A stretch of DNA of 64,000 bases from Callaeas wilsoni (GCA_013398955.1 VWPU01002101.1:62001-126000); one strand, 5' to 3'. Shown: positions 25,067 to 38,440, counted from the first letter of the stretch. Program-made: numbers and translations. The notes: generated by a model from the letters alone, not told the origin.

Positions 25067-26448
25067 TAGAAAGCTCTTTTTCTTTCCCGTAACAGCACAG
25101 CAGTCAGAATATGTCTTGGACCAGTAACTGGAAATTGAGAGGCATGGAAATGGCTGTCAAACACTTAAAGAATAGCTGGAATAGAGAGAGGAACAGACTT
25201 TTCTGTGAGTACACTATGGATGTAACAGATGAGCACGTGAGGAGCGTGTTAACTCTTGAGAAAAATCTTTCTGGTAGTACAGACAGTAAAACTGGAGTTG
25301 TCTTAGCATAGGTTCTCCATCATGGGTATTTTCAAATAAAATGCCACTCTCTCGGGAATGTCTTACGCACAGCTAATCTGGCCTTGCACTAGAAGGACAG
25401 ATACAGTGATTTGCCATTTCAGCCCCATTTTCCCCGAGTCTGTGATGGAAGAACAAGAATTTTGAACCTCTTCTAGGGTCTTCTTGGGAGCCATGAGTCA
25501 AGGATTAGGAAGCAGTACACCAGTTCATCCTTATAGATGTAAATGCATAAGATGAATGCTTGTAAACCAAGCCCTGTATGGAATACCTTAGTTAAGTCAA
25601 CTGTTTCAAAAGTAGTGAAAGCTCCATTTATGTATATAGCAAGGGCTGACACACCAAGAAAAGAATATGTTTTCAAATGACATTCCCTTAAAAAAGGTGT
25701 ACTCAACAATACAAGATAATTTTTGAGGGCTAGAAAGCTCTTATCATTACCTGACCCTTGTTTTCAAAAACTTTGTGTCTTGGATCTTATTTATAAAGCT
25801 AATATTCTTCAGTGGATAGTGAAACACTCTGGGACTTCACAGTAGTGACTGAGTGAAAGAACAGGTAAAGCAATATGGAACATTTTTGTTCAAGTCACTG
25901 CACCAAATCTTGCCTTTTTAATGAGTTATAGCCTTTTTTTTTGTCTCTGTTGAGCACAGCAATGATGTTATTCGCGCTCCTGGTGAAGAAGCACCTAGAT
26001 AACAAAGCAGCCCAGTAATCAGTGCCTTTGGCAGTCCTAGGAGAGAGACTGAGGACTGAATGGCCGTGTAGACTGAATTATGTGCTGCAATTTCCATATG
26101 GATGCATCTGGTGTAGCTGCAGTCTCTTTTTACCAGAGGATCCAACACACAGTATTTTGCAGAAATGGGATTATGAGAGTTCATAATAGCACTGTGTGTT
26201 CCCTGGAGATCTATCCAAATGCTTCAGTCCATAACAGCCATCTTTTTCGTAAACTACTGTGATTAAAACAGACCTACTGCAATCATAATATTATGCAAGT
26301 GTCAGCAATGACTGGAGAAGTGCAAATTATAGTCCAGTCTTATCCCTGTAGTCAATGAAGCAGCTTCTTGAAAACCATGCCATTCACTACAGATGGAAAA
26401 GATCCTTTGAATACCTTCACTGTCCTCTTAAGGATTAAAAAGCACTTT

Positions 26449-26496
26449 TATGTGAAAGTGATTATATGTGAAAGAGAATACATGTGAAAACCAAAT
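26449..26496. repeat. Three imperfect 16-bp tandem units
   Basis: Units begin tatgtgaaagtgatta, tatgtgaaagagaata and catgtgaaaaccaaat at 26449, 26465 and 26481, exactly 16 bp apart. The ATGTGAAA core is invariant and the rest drifts. It is probably an old slippage product. The 16-bp period is not a multiple of three, so it is not a protein repeat. Confidence 0.75.
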
Positions 26497-28461
26497 TTGT
26501 ACCCTGCACTCAAGAAAAAGATATCTGCACCAAAACCTACATATTGTTCAGCAGTGTTTCTGTTCTGCATCTTCACTTAGAAATCAAATGGCATCTATAG
26601 GTCCAAGTATCCACATAACAGCATAAATCAGACTTACTCAAATTGCCATGTTTCTAGGAAATAACATATGACTTTGGGGGAATCTCTATTTTGAGCTGCA
26701 GTGACAGAAAATGAACAAGACCAAGGATTTGCTCTTCAATTAGAAAGCAATGTAAGTTGTGCTTTCTGTTTCACTAGAGTTCAAATGTGTGTAAGTGAAG
26801 TTTGTAAGGATGGGAATGGTGTTGATGAGTATGTGAATGGATGAAATATTACTCTTGACATAAAGTGCATGTATTCAGAGATAGGATTGTACTCCAAAAT
26901 TTTTGTATTGGTAAGTCTTGCACTAAACTCTGTGGTGTGGTGATATATAGACCAGTGAGAAGGTATTGTGAAAGTAGGTCAGAACGGAATGAACTGTTTG
27001 CATGATTTTTCTGTTTATTTTTTTAAATTTAAATGCTTAGAGTAATGATATACTAGAATATCTCTAATTGTTAAGAAATTCACTGCAACTAGCCAGGCTG
27101 GATACTGCAGGATCAGACTTCTGTCTTTAGCACAGTTTCGGTCACAGTAATATAATCTTTGGCAAATGCCACAAATATACAGAGTATATGGTATTTCCTA
27201 TATTTGAAATATAAGAGGCAGGGAACTACTCATTGTAACAATGCTTATAATATTCATAAATTGTTACAAGAGAGAATATTTTATTATAGAAGTGGACTTT
27301 GCAGTGGCACCCTGCAAGAAATAATGCACTAAACATATTTCTGTTGGCTTCCCTGGTCTTTGCCACTTCTCTTTACCACTCAGCATAAAAACTTTCCCAG
27401 GAACAGAGGGTTCCTGATTTTGTTAGGTCTGACAAATTTCACTCATTTATGGAAAGAGACTAGGAGAGATGAAAAAGGGATATGTATGTATCTTTTGAGA
27501 GAATCTTGAATAAGAACATTCTTTTTAATAAAATGCGTGTTGGAACTTAAATAACACACTCATATTATCGTCCCATCAGCAAATAAAGCACACGGGGAAT
27601 TTGTGCTCCTGCTGAGTCTCCCATCTCAAAGCAAAAGGATGGATGGAAGTTTTCCCCATCTTTCATTTTTGTCTATTCTTGGCCCCTGAAAATACTTTAC
27701 TGTTGCTATTGTGCTATGGCATGGTGGCAGCTCAGTCAGAGTTGCAGGACACTTTGTAAGCAGAAAGACAGAAAAAAATAGTGATTCCTCTCCCAAAGAG
27801 CAGAAACATAAAGGCAGACAGAAGACAGCAGACAGACGCAGTCAGATGAGAAGCTAAAATGAAATAGTAAGAAAATGTTTGGTGCTGTGACAGCCAGCCA
27901 TTCCCTGCAGACCTGCATCTTAATTGCTGTTAAATTTCTTAGTTGCTGCGGTTAAACTAGAAAAATAGCAAAGGAAGTCTTTAAAGGTGGCAATCAATTT
28001 GTTTTGCTTGTGTTTTGAATTTGTTCCCTCTAAGCATAGCAGGGGAATATGAGGGTCCTTAGAACGTGACTCCTTCAAAACATTACAAGGGAACAAAGAT
28101 GTGGGTTGACCTGGGGTGGAAATCAGTATTTATTTTACACTGTTTATCAACAAATGTGCATGTAAGTGAGGTAGAAATGGTGCCTTCTTTTAGCTTTCTC
28201 TTGAAGTGTTCTGGTTTGTGCTACCCAGAACCTCTCCTCCTGTGCCTTGGACAAGTTTTGGATCCAGCTGGAGGGTACTTCATCAGCTCTAAGCTGCACA
28301 TTATCCCAGCTGTTCTGTAAAAAGTGTTATGTATGTTTGGGAGACTGCTATAGTTTTCTTCTGAGAGTTAAAGTTTAAAGCAGTTAACCTCAAAGCCTTC
28401 CTTTTAAAATTCATGTGATCTGCAAATTCTTTTCTACTAGCACTTCTAGCAAATGTGGAAT

Positions 28462-28559
28462 GTTTCTACAACACAATTCTTCAACCATTTCCTCAATTTT
28501 GTTGTTATCAGTTTCTACAACACAATTCTTCAACCATTTCCTCAATTTTGTTGTTGTCA
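28462..28559. repeat. 49-bp tandem duplication, two copies
   Basis: Unit 1 (28462-28510) and unit 2 (28511-28559) begin gtttctacaacacaattctt and are identical except for one base near the end (gttgttatca versus gttgttgtca). A further gtttc (28560-28564) starts a third, unfinished copy. One difference in 49 bp suggests the duplication is recent compared with the surrounding decay. The unit length is not a multiple of three, and no gene covers it. Confidence 0.95.
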
Positions 28560-28564
28560 GTTTC

Positions 28565-29796
28565 CTAAGGGGATTTAATTTGTTTGTTTATTTCAAAATA
28601 ATCCTATTTTTCTAGCATCCCTTACACCTCCAGCAACCTTTAGAATTTCTTATCTACCTTTGCAGTTTTCTCTCTGCTGGTGAGAGTAATCTTATTATAA
28701 TCTACTCCAGTCTGCAGAGAATTCTAATGAAATCACTTTAATGTGCCTCAGCACACTTGTTACAAAGGCATGGTGACTCACACGCTGAAGTTTTTAAGCA
28801 GTGTTTGAGGAAGGAGAGAACTGGATAATTCAGAAGACTGGTAAGGTTATCATGACAACTATTTCAGTTTCGAACCTGTTGAGAAGTAATCAAGCTGCTG
28901 TGGGTTGCTGACCCTTTTGTTGGATAATATGAGATACTATTCCTGTATTTGCTGAGTATCTTTCATCCAAGAATTTCAAAACTTTACATATGTGTTCAGC
29001 CACAGGGAACAGAAGGAAACACACAGAACTAAGAAGAAAATATACCAGGAAGATCTCTGTAATGGACTGAAATCAAGGACTGTGATGCAGCATTGTGTCA
29101 AGCCTGCAACAAATTTGCTTGCATTTCTTGATCTTACTGTGCTGACTAATTAGGCTTAATGTGTTCAGAGTGCTTTGAATGAGGTATTAAATGCACTGCA
29201 GAATATGTTTAAGCTCTTATAACCAGTAGGAATAATTCTGTTAAGGTGATTGGGCCAATTCCCTGGGTGGCATGCATAATGCTGGCAGTAATTCCAGTAT
29301 GCTGCATTACATTTCCTTCATACATGGGCATGGCCACATTTTTGTAAACCTAATGTGTAACAAAATGAGCAAGGCATCACCTAGAAAAAGATCCTGCTTG
29401 CTTCATGTTACTATAGTTTCATAATTGAAATCCTATCTACTTAACTATATTAATAAATTAAATCAAGCTTAGCAATGTTCCTAAGGGGAAAAACATTTAG
29501 CTAATATTCACCAGACATTTATTTAGCCAATTTATTGGCTTGTATCCATGTGTCTTCTAGCATTCAGAGTATTAGTAATTTCTTCTGCTGTTTAAATTTG
29601 ATTAGCTCATGCTATTTAAAATTTCTGTAATAAAATAAAATAAAATACCTGTAGAACAAAACTCTCAAGCTACAGAAAATATTTCTTACTTTCTCAAGTC
29701 TCATCAGTGCTGAATGAGGAGCATTTGTCCTAACTAAGTGCTTAGGAATCTAAGCATAGTGATTATATTTTCTAAGAGAGAAATAAAATCAAATCG

Positions 29797-29837
<41 letters not shown>

Positions 29838-32800
29838 CTCTTATTTAACTTAAATCTATATTCACAGATTCATAGAGATCTTCTATAGCAGAACAAACCA
29901 TGCTCCCCACTCCCCAAACCAGTGAGGACTGTGAAGAAAGGAGATCTTCAATAGACGTGATACCAAGCACATTCTTGATAGGCTAATAAAAATTTCTTCA
30001 TTAAATGTTGGAAAGGAAAGAGACAAATTATCTTCAAAAACACACCTAACTTAACCTTCTTTTCACGTTTCCTGGTCCCATTACTGCATTGATAATATTG
30101 GTTCCATGCCAACACCTTCCCAGTCATCTTCCAGTCTCAATCACTGTCCTTTCACTGACCTACAGGTAACTTTAAAACCACCCATTGACCTGGGATTGTC
30201 TCCAAGCCATTTTACATAATTTCTGAAACAACAGGTTTGCATAAATTGAGATGCAGGTAATAGAAGATTTTTTTCGGCCATGGTTATGTAAATGAGAGGC
30301 AGCCTTTCATTTTTCCAAAGGGAAAAGTCAGCTTATGTGACCCTGAAAGCAAGTACATCCTCAGCATCTCAGCATGCTGGTAATGGCTAATCCACACTCA
30401 TAGGACTTTCAAAAATATAAATTAAGGGTAGGCATTTCCTCCTCCAGCACTCCATTTCCTCTGCTTAAATCTATGTGGCATAAGCTTATCATCTAAAAAG
30501 CCTCTTAAGCCATTGCCCACTGGGAATCTGTTAGTAACTTTAGGAGTGACCATGGCATATTCTTGCCCCAAGTTACCATCAAATACTATTAAACTTGAGA
30601 GTTTTTCCAGCCAGCCCTTCTCTCCTCACACCACATCTGATTTCATCCCAGGTCAATCAAGTGATCAGATCAATGTCTTTAGTACAGACTTCTAGCACCT
30701 TTCTTGTTTTCTCTGCATTTACTTTTGTTTCTTTCTGTGGAGGGTAATTTCTAATTTTCGTCATTACTCATCTATAAACATGTCTCACTTTTTACAGACC
30801 TGGTTTCACACTTGTGAAATAAGACTGCATTATCACCATAAAAGACTAGAACAGACTTAACTGGAGATATTAAGATCAGTCTTAGGGGCCTAATTACATG
30901 CTTGCTTAGATCTAAAGCTATTCTAAATTGCTTCATGGCTGCAAAACATCTTTATGTTCTGAATACATTTTGTGCTGATGTCGCTTATGATTGCATAGCA
31001 TCCTTCACTCTTTTGCCAGTGATGTGGGCAAAATTGGATCCACTTCCAGATCCAAATATTTTTAATTTCTAGACTGAACTCCATAATAGTTTTGCCTTTA
31101 GAGTTTGAGGTTTCACCCTTAAACTACAAACTATTCAGAGTATGGGACAGCTGTTCCCAGTTTAAAAAAATGCTAAGAGCTGCCACATACAAATAATTCA
31201 GGCTTAACCAGATACTTGGCATGAAGGACGTTACCAGGAATCTAGACAGCAGGAACCAAGCTATTGTTCCTGATGGCACCACTTGCCTTTGTAGTAAATG
31301 GCAAAGTTCTAATAGTTATAAAATAGAAAGATAACATTAGAATCACATTTTCAGTGTAGAGAAGTGGCTCCAAAATATTCTTGGTAGCTCAGTGAGAGAC
31401 CATGTCTTGCAGTTGTGCTCTGCATTCAACCATCCTCACAGATGACTGTAGTTTGCCTTTTAAGTCTTGATTGTGATGTGGTTAAGTCCAGTACAAAGCA
31501 AGGACTTTCCTGAACAAAAGTGTTTTTCATTCCAATCAGAGGACCTTATGTTCTCTCAAGAAACGTTCTCACTGTTGGTGACCAGCATTTGAAATTCAGT
31601 AACTAATTTTGGTACATTTCTTTAGAGTTTCTTTTTTTTTTTTACCATGGTTTCATCTCATTATAAACTCAGTGGAAAAATTCCCTGGTCAGCATTAAGC
31701 TCCAGTTCCTGCAGTTCAGATCAGAGAAAGAGTCACTGTTCCCTGTTTTCGCAAGTGGAAGGGATTGAATTTTGATTGTGCCCACAGCTTTTTCTCTTCT
31801 GCTCATGCCATCAAAGATGTTCTCTTTAGAAGTATTTCACTATGTATTTTGACGGTTGTGCTTTTGGAAATGTTTTCAGTCGTGTTTACAACCAGTCTAC
31901 AAAGCACACTGCAGATAAGTTGTTCCCCTTACCTTTTGTTGCACCTTTTCTTCTACCTCCAAGAAATTAAAAATGCTTTCCTGCTATTGTCCATTTAGAG
32001 ATCTCCTCGGTTACTGTCTTCTTTATTTAATAAACCCTTTCTGGTTCTCTGCTCTATTTTTGGTTTAGTTTAGTTAGTCCTATTTTCAGCTATATTTTAT
32101 AAAACATGGATCAACCTCTTCATTTTTACTATTGGGACTTAAGTTGTCTGATTATACTTTAAAATTACATAGCTGGTTTTTTGACCATTTAGATTTTACT
32201 TCCACTGCTGTCATTATCAGTCATTTGTATGAGATTCTTTTAGACTATGGGAGGCTTCCTTGCAAATCCAAGTCTGGGTCTGAACTGACTTTTCCCTTCA
32301 TAACGATGCACTCTTTGAAGCTAAAGGCACCACACAGGAGTGCTTGAGGTTTAACGTAGCACAGCCATGTTTCCCTCCTTTCCTTCTTTGTTACTGTGAC
32401 AAATGAGGTAATTTTAGTTTATGCCAAGTTTCTGGTGGGAGAATGAGCCGAAGAGAAGTACTTTCTACACTGATCTGTTCCTTGAAATTTTTAAAATGCA
32501 ACCTACCTGAGTCATAGATAGCAGAAGTGACATCATAATGGATCAGTTTCAGCAACTGATCATACAAAATTCCTTAATGAAAGAAAGAGAAACATTTATA
32601 CGTCATGTTTTTACTTTGGGTGATATCTCTGGCAGTGTCATATGCATGTTAAGTTTTTCCACCTGTTGTATTAGATGTAACACTACAGCCTTGCAAACAT
32701 ACCAGGCGCTTAGTGTGATTTTCTTCTCCATTTTGTTCAGATCATCTACTGCAATTTTTTTTTTTTAATGATTCCCTTTTAGGAGATGGTAATTGCAGCA

Positions 32801-35800
32801 ATTTCAGAGCCTTTCTGTCTATAGTTCATTACAAAGCTAGGTGTGGAATTATACATTATTTTACATTGACTGGTAATTGTTCTAAATTTCTCTATCAGAA
32901 AAAGAAGCAAAAGCTGTTGTTGAAGTCTTAGGTGCTGTAGGCTCTGCTGTACAGAACACGTCAGACCTACAAGGAAAAAAAGAGTGGAAAATATAAAGTG
33001 CTACAATTGGTAGAAGAAATTAGATTATAATACATAACATCAATTGAGATGTCTTTGAATATCACTGGTAATCATCCATCATTAAATGTTGTTTCTCAAA
33101 CTGTGCAGTGTATTTTAAGAGGTATTTCTACCAACTCAAGTGCACATGAATAACCTTTTGTGTTATTTCTTCCTCCAGACTTGTGCTGTTTAATCATTCA
33201 CCCAAGAGAACAAGCACTATAAATCATTTCAATCATTCAGCCCTACCAACCTTCCTGCACTAGCTTTCAAAGAATGAAGAAGTCACAGCAGGAGACTTGC
33301 TCAAGTGTACTTTAAATCATGTGAGGCAGGTACCAGTAAAGATACCCTCATAAAGGTAAACATGGTGTGGCTATGCCAGCAAACAGACTATTATTTTAGA
33401 CTGAGTAAGCATCACTGGGCCTCATGCTTTGCCCTTGAGTGCCAGAAGTTTCTATATGTTTATCAAAGGTTATAAAGAGAAAGTATTCAAGAAATAGCAT
33501 ATGTTCATACAAAAAAAGTTTCTGCTAAAACATGAAGTGACCTCATGGCCCCAGTGAAAACTTTTTGCTTATGGAAATTCTTCTCTTTTTTTGCTCCTTC
33601 CTTTCATTTTAAGTCTCCTTGCTTATCAAGGTCTTGATATGCTTACTTTTTAGCAGTAAAATCTGGTGTTGGCCAAAGTGATTCCTTCAGTGTTTGGCCA
33701 CAAAGCACTGGATTGTTCTGTCCCTGACCGTTTGGTCCCTTGAGTTGCACCAACACTTCCAGGACTGAATCAGGGCATTGTTCAAGTTTTCAGTATTTGA
33801 GGTAAAGGGTGAGAGGAATAATCATTCTCCCAAATATCAAGTCATCACTGCACTCAACAACACTATTTTGTGCCTTTAAGTAAGATGGTGTTGTTCAAGA
33901 CAGTTGTCTTACAGTGCATCTCTTTATAACTATTCCATCAGCTGATGCAACTATAACTACAGTTCTGACTGAAAGAGGAGGATCTGATTAAGCAAGTGTT
34001 TTCTGGCTCGTAAGGATTTAATCTTAAAGACTCTGAACCATGTGGTACCAAATGGCACCATTTCCTTCACTGTCTAACTCAGTAGGTGCAGGAAGGCATG
34101 AACCAGCTTCTGAGTGACCCTGCTCTGTGGAACCACTGGTTTGCTTTCTTCAAGTTGATCCTTCCAATACCCGAAGCTTTTGGAAGGAAAGGGGATTCAG
34201 ACCCTCCCTTGGAGTCAGCCAAGTCCCATTTCTTCCACAGGCCCTAAACTTGACCCTTGACTGTCAGTGAAGAGGCCAAGACAGATTTCTGCTGAGAATT
34301 CACTGTCAGCACTAGGGGCCACAGAGAGTGTGATACCAGTCTTTTTGGAGGGAGACAGTGGAGGGAGAGACCATTTCATGATGGCTGCTGCCCACTTGTC
34401 CTGAGTTTGCTCTCTGGCACACTTCTCGGTAGGAGGTAGTGGTGCACTCACTACTCTGAGCTCCTCCACTATCTGCTCACAAGAGTTGAGAGGTGGTGGG
34501 ATCATCCATCCCACCTGACATCATCACCAACACAGAACCAGGGCTTCTCCTCATCACAGGCAAAGGTTTGATGAAATATTCTGTGTTTCATGACTCTGCT
34601 ACATTCACCTCAGCGGGAACCCCTTCACCTCTGAAGAAAAGGGCTTTTTCCTGGGTGAGGCAGCAGTTTCAAACCTTCAGTTCCGCTGAGCTTACTGTTC
34701 AAGTGACTCTTCAGTGCTCCTCTTGTGTTCAAAATCATACTCAGATTTGTATAAGAAAATGCCTTTTCATGAGAAAAAAGCCTTTTTGTTCTTTTTTCAA
34801 GATCCAATCTCTACTGAAAGCATTCAACTATGTTTTTATTTCTTAGGCAATTTATTTAACTACAAAAAAAAAGATTTAATACTCAATGACTCATTACAGG
34901 ATTTAGGGATCTATCCAGAGCTCATTCAGCTTTCACTCTTGAATGTCTTCAGTGCAAGGTGCATCAATCTTTTAGTCCTGGAGCTGCCTGTGCTCCTCAG
35001 AATTTATTTTTTTTTGTTCGTCTCTGCTCTTCAAAATTATTTCTATGGGAATAAAGATGAAAACTGAGTGGATACAAAGAGTCAGATATCATAGTCCAGG
35101 GATTCTATTTGATACAGGAAGCCTTCTCTCTGCAAGATCTTTTCTGGCAAAAGATGTGTGGATTGTGACCTTTATACCTGATCTAGAGGAATGAACTTCT
35201 TTCCTTATCACGTTCTCCGCATTATCTCTTGAGACTAGTTTTGTATGTTATGTACCATTCACCTTAGATTCTCTCTCAGAAGGGAGAGATCTCCAAACAT
35301 TTAATTTCAGTTTGAAAATGCACAAAAATTTGTTTTTTAGAATGAAAACATGAAGTATTTGTAGAACTCCAAATGAATTCTCAGCAGAACACTCTTCTTT
35401 TGATTCTGAGATTCAAAGTCACCACTATATGTTCCCACAAGCATATAAGTTCATAAAAGCTGATTTCTTGTTTCTACAGGGCTCGAGCTCCCAAGTGTGT
35501 GCATGTGTATTCTGAAAACAAGATTTCAGACTAGCAGATACAAAGGGGCAAGAAGGGCTTATTACAATTTCAAGACATGAGAAACAGGGCGCAAGGGGAA
35601 AGAAGAATAGTGACGCTTTCAGTTTAAGTGAATGTAAATAATACATGCTGATTTTCTAGTGAGAGATGAACACATAGGGCCAGGTGCTGCCAGGAGCCCA
35701 GGAGGGAATGGGATGGAACCAGCCTGCTCTCCTTAGCACTTTGTGCCTGGTCCGCACCTGCATCCAGACAGGAGAGAGTAGTAAGGGATGCTGCCGTGGG

Positions 35801-36480
35801 TTGGGGCTCGGTGAGGGACATGTGTGCAACAAGAATTGTAATATTGCCAAGTTAGTCCTTTGAGCTTCCCAGGGTGCCACCACAGGAACATCTCGGTGAC
35901 TCAGACTCTGCTTTATGTGCTGAGAAATCTGATCAAAGCCTTCATAAATCTTGTCACCAGGGATAGGACATAAAACACAATGTTCCTTCTCTCCCATTTT
36001 GGAGCAAGAAAGACTAGAAATTAGTTTCAAAAGTAGAGCTGAAGTTAGTAACTCCCCAGTGAGAGTTTAGTGTTCCATCCTTATTTGCTCTAGATGTCCA
36101 TTCCATAACAGGTACATGGATATAAGAGAGAAAATATGTCAACAATGTGCCAAATGAATTTTTTTGATTAAATCACGGTTTCATTAAAAACATATTGGTT
36201 CACTGAGCTGCCCAGCTTTTGTTCAAAACCTCCCAGGCTCTTAATGACTCATGACCAAGGATGTTTACATCTGCACTTCAAAGAGATGTCAGAGAAGCAG
36301 GTCCAGTGTACAGAGCAGACTTCAACCCACACTGTGGCGCTCAGACATCACTTTGCTGGCTTGCAACACTTCACATACACAAGTGGGCAAATGATAGACA
36401 ACTCAAATTTTTTTTTTCTAATGAGCTAATGGTTAGAAAGTTACATAGATGAAAAGAAAAAGGAAATACAAAGAGAATAG
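28565..36480. other. Unannotated intergenic or intronic DNA, 8 kb
   Basis: Apart from the ATCT microsatellite (listed separately) I see no gene. Long parts (28.6-30.5, 30.7-31.8 and 32.8-34.2 kb) hold no open frame of 60 codons. The longest frames are 124 codons on minus (35656-36030), 117 codons on plus at 34493-34846 and 34714-35067, and 99 codons on minus at 34215-34514. None has a recognisable domain. A 12-T run lies at 32755-32766. Confidence 0.5.
29797..29836. repeat. (ATCT)10 tetranucleotide microsatellite
   Basis: Ten uninterrupted ATCT units (GATA on the other strand). Perfect tetranucleotide arrays of this length are usually length-variable between individuals. Confidence 0.97.
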
Positions 36481-37005
36481 ATCATAGAATTATAGAATCG
36501 TTAAGGTTGGAAAAGACCTCCAATATTATCAGGTCCAACCTTTGACAGAACAACACCGTGTCAATTAAACCATAGTACTAAGTGCCTTATCCAGTCATTT
36601 CTGGAACTCCTCCAGGGAGAGTGACTCCATCACCTCCCTGGGCAACCCTTTCAAATGGCTGACCACACCTGCAGTGAAAAATTCCTCTCTGATGTCCAAC
36701 CTAAACCTCTCCTGGTGCAGCTTGAGATTACGTCTTCTTGTCCTGTCACTTGTTGCCTGGAAGAAGGGACTGACCCCCACATGGCTATACCCTGCTTTCG
36801 GGCAGCTGTAAAGAGTGATCAGGACTCCCCTTCTCCAGGCTAAACAAGCCCAGTTCCCTCAGCTGTTCCTCATGACTTATTCTCTAGAACTTTTGCTAGC
36901 TCTGTTGCCCTCCAATGTCTTTCTTGAAGTGAGGGGTCGACAACTGGACACAGTACTCACTGTGTGTCCTCACCAGTGAGAGTTCAGAGGGACAGTCATC
37001 ATGAC
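36481..37005 (-). mobile_element. CR1 retroposon, 3' part with ORF2 end
   Basis: Bird CR1 non-LTR retroposon in minus orientation, about 525 bp, 5'-truncated. On minus its 3' end is two 8-bp tail units (attctata, attctatg). The plus strand shows the familiar reverse-complement blocks: aggttggaaaagacctcc near the tail, cctccctgggcaaccc, ccttctccaggctaaacaag, and caactggacacagtactcac followed by caccagtgagagttcagagg. The last blocks fade into unique DNA near 37.0 kb. The ORF2 C-terminus is still readable and is listed separately. It belongs to the same broad CR1 group as the fragment at 2.1 kb, and both lie in the same orientation. No target-site duplication is expected for CR1. Confidence 0.93.
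36565..36840 (-). pseudogene. CR1 ORF2 C-terminal remnant, broken
   Basis: This is the end of the CR1 ORF2 polyprotein (endonuclease plus reverse transcriptase; this part lies after the catalytic domains). The minus frame reads through LITLYS, TSDRTRR, RFRLDIREEFF and GLPREVMESLSLEEF, in the order typical of the CR1 ORF2 tail. It meets an in-frame TGA (36595-36597). Behind the TGA the frame continues as LDKALSTMV and then TAA (36565-36567), which looks like the natural terminus, so the TGA is a premature stop by mutation. Upstream the frame is lost near 36.84 kb because of indels and truncation. No catalytic residues are present. It is a dead fragment and gives no functional protein. Confidence 0.88.
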
Positions 37006-37127
37006 TGACGATCATCACAGACTCTGATTTCTCCTTCCCTCCATTTGCTTTCCCACTGCCTGTGTGTTCCACAGGTGGGTTAGTAGAGATGGACCTGTGT
37101 TTGCTTTGTGATGATGCAGGACCAATG

Positions 37128-37145
37128 ACACACACACACACACAC
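37128..37145. repeat. (AC)9 dinucleotide repeat
   Basis: Nine uninterrupted AC units just beyond the 5'-truncated end of the CR1 copy. Confidence 0.95.
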
Positions 37146-38191
37146 TTCTTTGACTGGAAATGTATCACCAAAAAACCATCTTGGCCAAGCACAAATGTAA
37201 ACTTAAAATGGCAGTGTCCTACTGCCTGCTTCTGAAGTACTGGAGGTGTAAACAGCTCTGCTGTCTCACCACTTGCTCTTTGCAGGTGCCCTCTCACATG
37301 AAAACTCTTTTTTGATTTTGGATCTCAGCTCATTGCCAGGCTTGTACAGTAGAGAGGCTCCAAAGGTCACCATCTGCCTTTATAAATGAACACATTTAGT
37401 AAACACCCATCAAGGCTGCACAGGCGACGTCTCTTGACTTTATATTATTCGGTTGTATTTAATATTCTATTAATTTGCCAGATGCTTTCTTCAGCGTTTT
37501 GACAGTGTATCTGCTGCAGTAAAAATCAGCACTGCTTCTTGGATCTGATTGCCTGTTTCAGCACTGTCCTATGGAAAACTATCTCACATGGTTAAACATT
37601 TTAATTTACTGAAAGCCTTCTAACAAATTCATTTATGAAGCATTCAAGGTCATGGAATATACATATATTTTAAGGCTTTCAAATAAAAATGCCTGAAAAA
37701 AAGGCCAGGCAAACCAATGTACCAAGACCTAGAAGTGAATAAGGGATGATATTTAGGATTTGGAAGTTGTAAAGATGGGTGAGCTTGGTAGAGAAAGAGA
37801 TGGAGATTCAGCTGGGAAGCTGTCAGTGTCTCTCTCTGGATCCTGGACTGGTGTCATTTAGGTCCCAGCTGAGTTACGTGGCTCCAGACTACATGATATG
37901 ATTTCTTTCTTACTTGCTCTAGACTTTAGCCAAGGGCTGGTTTCACCAACATGTAGTTCATTGTGCCACCTGTATAACCTGCAGTCTTTTAATCTTATCT
38001 TCCTTTAATTTTCCCTATCTGTGTTGACATCATCTACTCTTGTACAATTGAAATTGTACTGAAAGAGGAGCTCCTTGGACTACTATGAAAATCCACAAAA
38101 TCCATCAAAAAATCTTATTCAAACATAAAAAGACCCAATTTAGGCTCAGTGAGATCTCACACTGGACTTCTGTAATAGTGTTTGCAGCCCT

Positions 38192-38440
38192 AACTTCTAT
38201 TCTTGACTTCCTCTTTCTGTTTCTTAATTTTTACTGTCCTTTGTCCGTTCCTCAAGTACATTTTCTCTTTGATTGATTTCTTAGTTTCTTTATTTCTGTT
38301 CCTGCCTATTCCATGTGTAAAAACCCTTCCTTTTTTTTGCTCTTTCTCTTATGCCTTACACTCTCCCTCCTTCTACCTTTCATCGTTTTTCTGACACCTT
38401 CATCTTTCCTTCTCTCCCTCCTTCTTTCCCTCACCACTCC
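38192..38440 (+). repeat. Polypyrimidine-rich tract
   Basis: About 250 bp of plus strand are dominated by C and T. They include a pure 30-base pyrimidine run at 38403-38432 (tctttccttctctccctcct onward) and mixed runs such as ccttccttttttttgctctt. The complementary strand is purine-rich. Such strand-biased tracts can adopt triplex (H-DNA) structure and evolve by slippage. No coding role is visible. Confidence 0.75.

Larger units (their letters stand above)
18140..28461. other. Unannotated intergenic or intronic DNA, 10 kb
   Basis: No gene was recognised in this stretch. The longest open frame is 149 codons on minus (22397-22846). It overlaps 65-codon frames on both strands, and its translation is rich in Cys, His and Trp without a known domain pattern. 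Simple sequences are small: (TGG)4 near 19.35 kb, a 13-A run at 23027-23039, an AG run at 25052-25066 and a 16-bp triplicate at 26.45 kb (listed separately). A near-palindrome sits at 19177-19200. Confidence 0.5.

Noticed and set aside
36896..37297. 133-codon minus-strand frame crossing the CR1 edge
   Set aside because: Its end lies in CR1 sequence read out of the ORF2 frame, and its middle translates the AC repeat into a CVCVCV run. It is an artefact of the repeats.
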